NCBI GenBank assembly: GCA_020444265.1
Contig: JAHLLH010000005.1
Location: forward strand, 1-64,000
From: a bacterium
Lineage (GTDB): Bacteria > Electryoneota > Electryoneia > Electryoneales > Electryoneaceae
Reading direction: 5' to 3'
DNA: 64,000 nt
The notes beneath the pieces were generated by a model. That model was not told where the DNA came from. It made no database searches and was given only the letters and a program-made list of their open reading frames with translations. Positions 57,497 through 64,000 of the stretch are shown here, in pieces; the first letter of the stretch is position 1; each line of letters starts with the position of its first letter. The position numbers were made by a program, and so were the translations under genes.

Positions 57497-60150
57497 TTCA
57501 CCAGCACGATTCGTTGCACCTTGTCCACGAGTCCTTTGGCATGCAGTCGGACCAGGTAAGTACCGGTCGCATAGCCTGTAAAGTCAAGGTAAACAGGACG
57601 ATAGCCCGGTTGGAGGTTTCCGACACGTTGTGATATGACTTCACGTCCGAGAAGATCATAAACACTGAGCCGCACGTCAGCCTGGTGTGGAATGGCAATG
57701 ACGACCGTCACCGCAGCATTAAAGGGATTCGGGTAGGCATTGGTGATGCCAAACTCCTCTGGCAAAACAAGTTCTTCCACACTCAGGGAATTCAGCGGCA
57801 CAATGAAATGACCCGCCTCGGCAACGGTCCACTCACTCCCATTTGTTTCCAATGCTGTAACCGTCCACCAATACTCGGAAGTGGGTAACTCGTCTACTGT
57901 GGCAACATGGAAGGTGTCTGCTCCATCCGATTCAAGTACGGGCTCGATCAGGGATGGATGATCGAAGACTTCCAGGCGGGAAGAGGTTACATCTTCCTGC
58001 CAACCAGCCGGGTAGGTCCATGTGAACGTGAATTCTTCTTCCTCGATCACCGTATCGTCAACTGGTCCAAGCAATTCCGGTGTGTAGACCGGACGGATGT
58101 AGAAATGCGATGGACCACCATTACTGATGACGGTGTCCTCCCCGGCAATCGCGATGACCTGCCAACGCCATTCGGCACGCTGCCCATCGGGCATTTCGAG
58201 GGTCCACTCTGTTCCCGTAAGCTCCTCAGCAAAGTATTCCTGCACCGGATCCGGTACATCCGGAGTAATCCGTGCACCGAAAACCGAATAGGTAACATCC
58301 TGATCGGGATCAGCATCGATAGACGTTGTCCAGCGAAGGACCACAGGTTCCATGCCACGGAACGTGGTTCCAGGTGCAGGTGAAACAAGGTCGAAATGGG
58401 TCGGACGATCTGGAATCACGACGGTTAGAGTGCGTTCCGGCGAGCCAGTTCGCAGTCCTGCAAGATCGACGGCATCCACCTTCCAGCCAAGGATCAGGTC
58501 TTGCGGCAGATCATAAACCTCTGTCTCGTCCGGGAGTGTCCGGATAACTGGATTTCCCTTCTTCCCGCGTCCGGAGGTTGCTGTTGACGAGCCCCCCGCT
58601 TCTCCCCCATCCGACTCCCTCACTTTTCGCGTATCACGTTTTCCGGCAGGATCCTGCTTCTGAGATTGGGAACTGCTAACCATCGAGTGACGAATCAATG
58701 TCACCAGATCCGTCTCTTCCATCTGCCAGGAGGTATCCTGCCCGACGTGAATGGTATCCCATGTTGTGCCCTCATCGGCAGTGATCAGGAGGTCATATAC
58801 CAGTTCATCACCCAAGTCCGGATCAGAAGAAGCCTGCCAGGAAAAGCTGGGAGTCGAATCCTCAAGCTCAGCATCATTTTCTGGCAAAAGCAATGAAGGA
58901 ACTGTGGGGGCATCTGCAAACTCAGCCCAGGCATTGTAGACATCAGAACTGTAACGGTAACTACCATCCTCCGCTTCAGCACGGACTCGCCAGATGAAGC
59001 GGGTCCCTTCGGTCAACGGAAGCTGAATATTGTATTCATCCAATTCGGTTTCGCCAGGAATGCCGTCGCTTGCAAATCCCGGAGCAGGATTCAACGATTC
59101 ATCGTTGCCACGATTCCGTAGACGACCCAGCTCCCCATCACCATGATCAGGTACGGCTTCTGAGAAGGTCAAGGTGAGTTGAGGCTCGCTGATCCCGTCT
59201 ATCCATGACCCGCCGATGAAATTAGTACCTGTGGACCACTGCACATGATATTCGATGGCCCCTCCATCAGGATGAGCTGTCTCTTCCCACTGCAAAGGCA
59301 TACCAGAAAAAGCCGGGCCATCTTTTTTGGGATATAGCAGGTCGAACACTGCGGGACGTGCCCCTGCAGGAAGGATATCCAGTTCAACCATGGTGGTGTC
59401 AAAGAACTGCCCGTCGGAAACAACTATCGGAAGGGTAAACTCCCCTGCAAAGGTCAAGGGAACGTCCCAGCTCCCCGCCAACACACCAGTCTCAATCATA
59501 CTGAGGGACACTTCACCCGATTCCACTCCCAGCAGTGCTTCGAAGAAAACCGGGACTTCATCATCGTCTACCTGCAACTCAAAATGAAACGTCTCCCCAC
59601 CGATAGGTTCACCCGCGAGCGGGAGTAGAGTCACTTCTGGTGGTTCATTGTCCAGGTAGCCATACATCCCCGTTGGGAGTTCAACCCGTGTCTGGCCCAA
59701 GCTCACGCCATCCCCCGGAGTGAATAGGGTGGAGGTGGTAAACCATGACTCTTGGCTGATTTGATCGGAGTTGTAGACCCGAACGAAGGTATTCATCTCG
59801 AGTTGGGCGGCGGATTCGGTATCCACGGTAAAGAAAAAAGCGAAACTTCCACGCGGAAGGAACCCTGCCTGTGGCATGCTGAAAACGGTTGATACAAGGA
59901 GGGAATCATCCCCTGTATCCGGGTGAGTATTGCGCCCCGTGCTCAGCACCGGATCGATGCCGTCTCCCTCCCGGTCAACGTAATACTCGACCAGGATATC
60001 CCCTTCGAGAAGTTGACCTGAGGTGTCGTAGAGACGTGTCCCGTTGCCATCCGCTCCGATATTGGAAACGATCCAGGGTTGCGGCACCGCATGTGCAGTC
60101 GCGCAAAGGCCCAAAATCAGAACGAGGGCTGTAAGTGTTATCCGCATCAT
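57493..60150 (-). CDS. Secreted multidomain beta-sandwich protein with C-terminal sorting domain
   Basis: 885 aa. Signal peptide about 1-21 (LTALVLILGLCATAHA). Several Ig/fibronectin-III-like domains (PEVTLLPLAGEPIGGETFHF, SLLLPENDAELEDSTPSFSW, LVSPAPGTTFRGMEPVVLRW) and a final sorting module (NAYPNPFNAAVTVVIAI, VYDLLGREVISQ, GTYLVRL). Coupled at both ends by 4-base overlaps, so it is made with the 293-aa protein upstream and the sigma-54 regulator downstream. Possible cell-surface partner of the regulator's propeller. Confidence 0.85.
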   Translation of the reverse strand: MMRITLTALVLILGLCATAHAVPQPWIVSNIGADGNGTRLYDTSGQLLEGDILVEYYVDREGDGIDPVLSTGRNTHPDTGDDSLLVSTVFSMPQAGFLPRGSFAFFFTVDTESAAQLEMNTFVRVYNSDQISQESWFTTSTLFTPGDGVSLGQTRVELPTGMYGYLDNEPPEVTLLPLAGEPIGGETFHFELQVDDDEVPVFFEALLGVESGEVSLSMIETGVLAGSWDVPLTFAGEFTLPIVVSDGQFFDTTMVELDILPAGARPAVFDLLYPKKDGPAFSGMPLQWEETAHPDGGAIEYHVQWSTGTNFIGGSWIDGISEPQLTLTFSEAVPDHGDGELGRLRNRGNDESLNPAPGFASDGIPGETELDEYNIQLPLTEGTRFIWRVRAEAEDGSYRYSSDVYNAWAEFADAPTVPSLLLPENDAELEDSTPSFSWQASSDPDLGDELVYDLLITADEGTTWDTIHVGQDTSWQMEETDLVTLIRHSMVSSSQSQKQDPAGKRDTRKVRESDGGEAGGSSTATSGRGKKGNPVIRTLPDETEVYDLPQDLILGWKVDAVDLAGLRTGSPERTLTVVIPDRPTHFDLVSPAPGTTFRGMEPVVLRWTTSIDADPDQDVTYSVFGARITPDVPDPVQEYFAEELTGTEWTLEMPDGQRAEWRWQVIAIAGEDTVISNGGPSHFYIRPVYTPELLGPVDDTVIEEEEFTFTWTYPAGWQEDVTSSRLEVFDHPSLIEPVLESDGADTFHVATVDELPTSEYWWTVTALETNGSEWTVAEAGHFIVPLNSLSVEELVLPEEFGITNAYPNPFNAAVTVVIAIPHQADVRLSVYDLLGREVISQRVGNLQPGYRPVYLDFTGYATGTYLVRLHAKGLVDKVQRIVLVK

Positions 60151-61028
60151 CGTGACCCCCGTTCACGTCTCCCCTGTCGAGGATCATCGTTTCCTTGTTC
60201 ATACTGCGGCGGTGTTGTCAAAGTCGGCACCTCGAAGCGAATTTGCTCAACCCATTCAACACCCTCACCGTCAATGACCGGATCATTGCCGATAGCGGAC
60301 CGGATCAACTCCCAATCAAAATCTCCGCCACCGGGGGCACGCCAGACGATGTAGCCCCTTTCCGGTTCGAGCAGGAAATGGTTGCCGTTCCAGTTGCTGC
60401 CATTATTCGCCCAGGCAGTCAGGAACCCTTGAGGGTCGTAGCTGGAGAGCCGATCCGTATTCATTGCCATCGACCCGGGTTCGAACCCGCTTTCAATCAA
60501 GCCGCTCGCTGCGAGGGTGATCGCAAAGGGGACAGGTGCGGCGACCAGGTTGAGACCTTCCTCGATCGTTCCAACGGACACGGTATCCGCACCCAGCGAG
60601 GTACCTACCAGGGTCAGGGTGACGGGATCGCTTCCCTCAGGAACCACCAGCCAGTAACCCTTCTGAGGTTCGAGCCAATGAAGCGAACCTGCCCAGTAAT
60701 TGCCCGCACTGTTGTACCAGGCTGATTCATATCCTTCTGCACCGAGTGTCACAATGCGTGTCGCCTCCTCGTAGCTCGCCCCAGCGGGGAAGTGGTCCGC
60801 GAGAAGGGTTGTAACAGTTGCCTCTTCCGGCAAAAGGGGAAAGGAGACCAGGTGGGTACCGGGTAGAATTTCCATTTTCCAGATGCCGGCCAGATTGGAC
60901 GGAGAGCCAAAATCTCCGGCCTCGACCCGAGAGAGGCATGTGGTCACGATCAGGAGGAAAACCAAAGAAACCCAAGGGACTCTGCGTTTCCTCGCTGTTT
61001 GACAAAGCTGTGTCACTCTGGCCCCCAC
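60147..61028 (-). CDS. Secreted protein with two internal repeats, 293 aa
   Basis: GTG start at 61028, one base after the upstream stop. A signal anchor or peptide is at about residues 17-38 (VPWVSLVFLLIVTTCLSRVEA). Two related units follow: WYNSAGNYWAGSLHWLEPQ with KGYWLVVP, and WANNGSNWNGNHFLLEPERG with YIVWRAP. No sorting module is present. No enzyme family recognised. Part of the coupled operon 61030-53576. Confidence 0.75.
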   Translation of the reverse strand: MGARVTQLCQTARKRRVPWVSLVFLLIVTTCLSRVEAGDFGSPSNLAGIWKMEILPGTHLVSFPLLPEEATVTTLLADHFPAGASYEEATRIVTLGAEGYESAWYNSAGNYWAGSLHWLEPQKGYWLVVPEGSDPVTLTLVGTSLGADTVSVGTIEEGLNLVAAPVPFAITLAASGLIESGFEPGSMAMNTDRLSSYDPQGFLTAWANNGSNWNGNHFLLEPERGYIVWRAPGGGDFDWELIRSAIGNDPVIDGEGVEWVEQIRFEVPTLTTPPQYEQGNDDPRQGRRERGSR

Positions 61029-61029
61029 C

Positions 61030-64000
61030 CTATTTAATCAGAAGCACTTTCCTTGTCGCATGGAAAGAGCCTGCTTCAAACGTTATAAAGTACAACCCGC
61101 TGGCCTGATGATGCGCATCCCAGACCGTTTTATACGTACCCGCAGTCCTTCTCTGGTTCTCGAGCAGGGCAACCCGTTGCCCGAGCAGATTGTAAACTTC
61201 AAGACGAACACTGCTTGCTCGTGGCAACTCGTAGGGAATCGTCACTGCAGCGTTGAAGGGGTTGGGGTAACCAGCTCCGAGGCTGAAACTGCGGGGAAGA
61301 TTCGTCTCTTCGTCAACACCCAGCGAGGGCAGAACCAAGCTGCGTGGCCCACCCGCATTGGCGACTGTATCCCCCTGGGAGACAGCATCCACCTGCCAGT
61401 GCAGCAGATGCTCACCTAATCCGACCCAATCAAAGGAGCGAACGTCGAGTGTAAGAGTCGTATCCAGAATCCCGGTGCTGTCAAACTGGCCTGCATCCCC
61501 CGTCAACCGGAATATGTACTCGACCTGAGTACGAGGATCTGGATCAACTGTGGGTGCCCATGAAAAGGTGCGAGGTTCGGTCCGAACTGTATCCGCATCC
61601 TCCGGGGCAAGCAGAGTGACCGGAAGCGGAGGCTGTGTGTTGATGGAACGAGTGATGATCAAGTCATCGATGTACCACCCCATATGCTCGGGCGAATCGG
61701 CACCATCGGGCTGATAAAACTCGAGATCCCGCATACGGCCATAGTATGTGGTCAGGTCCATCACGACTTCTTCCCACTGGGCACTGGTACCCGAGAAGAC
61801 GTCGTAGGATACACCTTCCATCGGCTGAAGTCGGTAATCGTAGACTGGCAGGAACACCGGACCCTGTAACCCATCTCCGACCCACCAGACGAGTCCTCCC
61901 TGGAGTGCAACACCCGGTTCCTCAGCCACTGGATAGTCGATAAACTGGTGAAAGGAGAGAATCAGGGGACCGTATTCCATCCTCCCCACATTGGGAAGAG
62001 TGAGGGTGGTACCAAAACCTGACGGGTAGGTACCGTCAAGATTTGTCCCCACTACATTCGATCCGCTATGAGCCAATCCCGGCGGGTCAGACTCTGGCTG
62101 CCCATGTTCCCACCCACCCAGAAACTCCATCTCTTCCGGGTAGACTTCAAAGTCCCACGTACGAATCATGGTAGGAGAATTGAGTATCTGGAAGGCGTAC
62201 CATTCCTCTACACCGGGTAAGACAACCGGGTTACCGGAAGGACTGTTGTCATGTGTAATAATCTTGTAGCTGACCCAATCAGATTGCCCGATCCCTTCTT
62301 CCGGTAATTGAACACCGTAGGCATGGGACCAGGGGCTGATGAGGGCCATCTCCAGCGTATCCGGATCGAACGAATTGACCTGGTAGACCACCTTGATGTC
62401 AGTTAGCTGCTCATCGTCCTCAACGATGCAACCGATCCATGCGGGCCAGGCAGAAACAGGGTAGAGGTCAAACGGTTGATGATCGGGTACAATCCCCTCA
62501 GTATCATTCGGGATGGCACTCATCGTGTTCGAGAGTGGACCACGCGTACCGTCCAGTTCGACACTGCGAACTGCAAAATGAACCTCCCGGCCCTGGAAGG
62601 GACTACTGACTTCGATAATGTCGTCAAACTGTACCCTCTTCAGCCGATTATCCTCAATCCCTGTAAGCACAACAGGACTATCATCAGTAAGATCGGCCGT
62701 ATCGGATACAACCTCGATCCAGGCACGGTAATAGTCGAATCCTTCCTCGCTCACCTCGAGATGGACCTCTCCATTGTCGCCCATAGTCAGTTGCGAGATG
62801 GAGGGGGAAGACGTTTCCAACGGCTCCTGTGGAGTGGTGAACCATTCCAGCCACGCTTCCAATCCTGCAAAGAAAGGATCGTAAAACTCGAGCCATGGGA
62901 GATAATCTTCCCATGTGGGAACACCACGCGGGTCATTCACCAGGTCCAGCAGTTCAAACCCTCCTTCATCCAGGTAATGTGGCCATTCATCCAACTCCAC
63001 ATGGAGAAAGGGTGCAACTGCCTGGTCAGGGGTATAGGTCGGCACATCATGAATGTGAATGGCCTGCACGTTGTGGGGATCACCCAGATGTGATGGGGGT
63101 CGTTCAATATCGAAAATACTGCCCCCGGGCATCACCACAGTCAAACCACCGATGTGATTGACCCCGTAAAAGGGGTCGATCTCGAGTGGACCAAGCCCCT
63201 CGTAGGTCCCTGCCTGGACAGGCGGTTCGGGGGTCTGTTGGATAATGCTGTTGAACCCGTCGCTCTGCCGGTCACGGTAGGGCAAAAGGGGCGAAGGCCA
63301 GCCAGCTCCCTCAGATATAATCACCGGAGTATCATGGTTGTTGCTACGGTCGAAACTGTGCATCTGCGCGACAAGGGCACTGTGGGGATAGTCATCCTTG
63401 AATCGATCCACGAAGGCTTCATGGAAAGTCTGGAACGGAGCACGGCCATTCCTTGAAGGGTCAGACAGGGAACGTGAATTGGTCGAACCACCACCATCGC
63501 GCACGACCACCTCACGTCCCGCACCGTTAATCGAGATCGCTCCCGCGCCGAGCCGGAAGAAGAGATCGATTGCCGCCTGTACCCCGATGAAGTCATCACA
63601 TGGATGTGTCATTTGGATCATCAGCCAGGGACGAGGAGCCTCAAGATCGACCACATACAACCCCCACCCGTTCCGGAAACTTCCGATCACATCATCTGCG
63701 GTACCTGGAGTATTTTCATCGACAAAACTCGAATCAAGTTCCTCGCGAAGGATGAGGACATCACGGTCACGGTCGGTGTCGGTGAAACGTACGATATCAT
63801 AAAAGAAGGTTTCCGCCGAATCCTGCAGCAGTACGCCCACATTGACTTCATGACCGAGCAGGAAGGAGTCGAAGATGCGACGCCAGTGGTCCAACAACCG
63901 ATCCCCCGCTGGTGAATCCGGGACAATACGGTAGGCGCCAAACCCGCTGTTCTGAGGGTCCAACCAATCCGGACCGTAATCGTTGTAGCCCGGATTATCA
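61030..64000 (-). CDS. Large secreted protein with C-terminal sorting domain, N-terminus outside window
   Basis: At least 990 codons; the frame is open through the window edge (64000), and the internal TTG near 63963 is not a convincing start. Visible parts: an N-terminal-side domain with MIQMTHPCDDFIGVQAAID and a DPSRNGRAPFQTFHEAF segment, which I cannot place; an MPGGSIFDIERPPSHLGDPH segment; an Ig-like SISQLTMGDNGEVHLEV domain; a jelly-roll-like region; then fibronectin-like and sorting modules (GAGYPNPFNAAVTIPYEL, VYNLLGQRVALL, SGLYFITF). First gene of the coupled operon with the regulator last. Confidence 0.85.
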   Translation of the reverse strand, partial: DNPGYNDYGPDWLDPQNSGFGAYRIVPDSPAGDRLLDHWRRIFDSFLLGHEVNVGVLLQDSAETFFYDIVRFTDTDRDRDVLILREELDSSFVDENTPGTADDVIGSFRNGWGLYVVDLEAPRPWLMIQMTHPCDDFIGVQAAIDLFFRLGAGAISINGAGREVVVRDGGGSTNSRSLSDPSRNGRAPFQTFHEAFVDRFKDDYPHSALVAQMHSFDRSNNHDTPVIISEGAGWPSPLLPYRDRQSDGFNSIIQQTPEPPVQAGTYEGLGPLEIDPFYGVNHIGGLTVVMPGGSIFDIERPPSHLGDPHNVQAIHIHDVPTYTPDQAVAPFLHVELDEWPHYLDEGGFELLDLVNDPRGVPTWEDYLPWLEFYDPFFAGLEAWLEWFTTPQEPLETSSPSISQLTMGDNGEVHLEVSEEGFDYYRAWIEVVSDTADLTDDSPVVLTGIEDNRLKRVQFDDIIEVSSPFQGREVHFAVRSVELDGTRGPLSNTMSAIPNDTEGIVPDHQPFDLYPVSAWPAWIGCIVEDDEQLTDIKVVYQVNSFDPDTLEMALISPWSHAYGVQLPEEGIGQSDWVSYKIITHDNSPSGNPVVLPGVEEWYAFQILNSPTMIRTWDFEVYPEEMEFLGGWEHGQPESDPPGLAHSGSNVVGTNLDGTYPSGFGTTLTLPNVGRMEYGPLILSFHQFIDYPVAEEPGVALQGGLVWWVGDGLQGPVFLPVYDYRLQPMEGVSYDVFSGTSAQWEEVVMDLTTYYGRMRDLEFYQPDGADSPEHMGWYIDDLIITRSINTQPPLPVTLLAPEDADTVRTEPRTFSWAPTVDPDPRTQVEYIFRLTGDAGQFDSTGILDTTLTLDVRSFDWVGLGEHLLHWQVDAVSQGDTVANAGGPRSLVLPSLGVDEETNLPRSFSLGAGYPNPFNAAVTIPYELPRASSVRLEVYNLLGQRVALLENQRRTAGTYKTVWDAHHQASGLYFITFEAGSFHATRKVLLIK

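Overview
The window holds most of an integrated temperate phage (about 1-45458; its left end lies outside the window) followed by about 18.5 kb of host chromosome (45459-64000). The host is a Gram-negative-type bacterium. Several exported proteins carry Sec signal peptides and a C-terminal FlgD/type-IX-like sorting module (NPFN...YNLLG...G.Y....), as is common in FCB-group and related candidate phyla (KSB1, Eisenbacteria, Latescibacteria and similar). The sequence alone does not fix the species.

Prophage, read in the direction of transcription (mostly minus strand, right to left). Integrase, a DUF4352-type membrane protein and a repressor-like gene are on the plus strand (42756-45336). The integrase abuts a 3' half of a tRNA-Pro(GGG) gene (45417-45458), which I read as the attachment site left by integration. 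A 466-bp control region (42290-42755) contains an operator-like palindrome and a long chain of stable hairpins that looks like an unrecognised structured RNA. The leftward early genes follow: a CII/CP76-like regulator, small DNA-binding and zinc-ribbon proteins, a 982-aa Toprim/zinc-finger/AAA primase-helicase, an iteron-rich and AT-rich candidate origin (37340-37690), small genes, and a C5 cytosine methyltransferase. Next come packaging genes (Nu1-like small and gpA-like large terminase), a second DNA methyltransferase, a DUF5131 protein, a phage-encoded DnaN sliding clamp and a HicBA-type toxin-antitoxin pair. The head module is lambda-like (gpW-like, portal gpB, S49 protease-scaffold gpC, decoration gpD, capsid gpE). 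The contractile tail module is Mu-like (gp36-gp48 series: sheath, tube, a tail assembly chaperone with a probable -1 frameshift, tape measure, DNA-circulation protein, baseplate gp44-gp48). A Dam-type methylase lies inside the tail module. The phage is thus a mosaic myovirus with a lambda-type head and a Mu-type tail. It has a tyrosine integrase, and no MuA-like transposase is seen.

Two features set this prophage apart. First, at least four families of hairpin-forming intergenic repeats are scattered between and even inside its genes; I saw none in the host flank. Second, plus-strand micro-genes encoding single-membrane-span basic peptides are inserted in the minus-strand operons (4724, 6449, 35517). 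The one at 35517 has its own promoter, structured leader and terminator.

Host flank: a PAS-GAF-HisKA protein lacking an ATPase domain; a secreted PQQ-type propeller; a secreted S8 protease and a secreted Asp-box protein, both with sorting tails; and a tightly coupled four-gene run (61030 onward, leftward) of three secreted proteins. That run ends in a 1306-aa membrane sensor that fuses a Reg_prop/Y_Y_Y periplasmic propeller directly to a sigma-54 AAA+ activator and Fis HTH.
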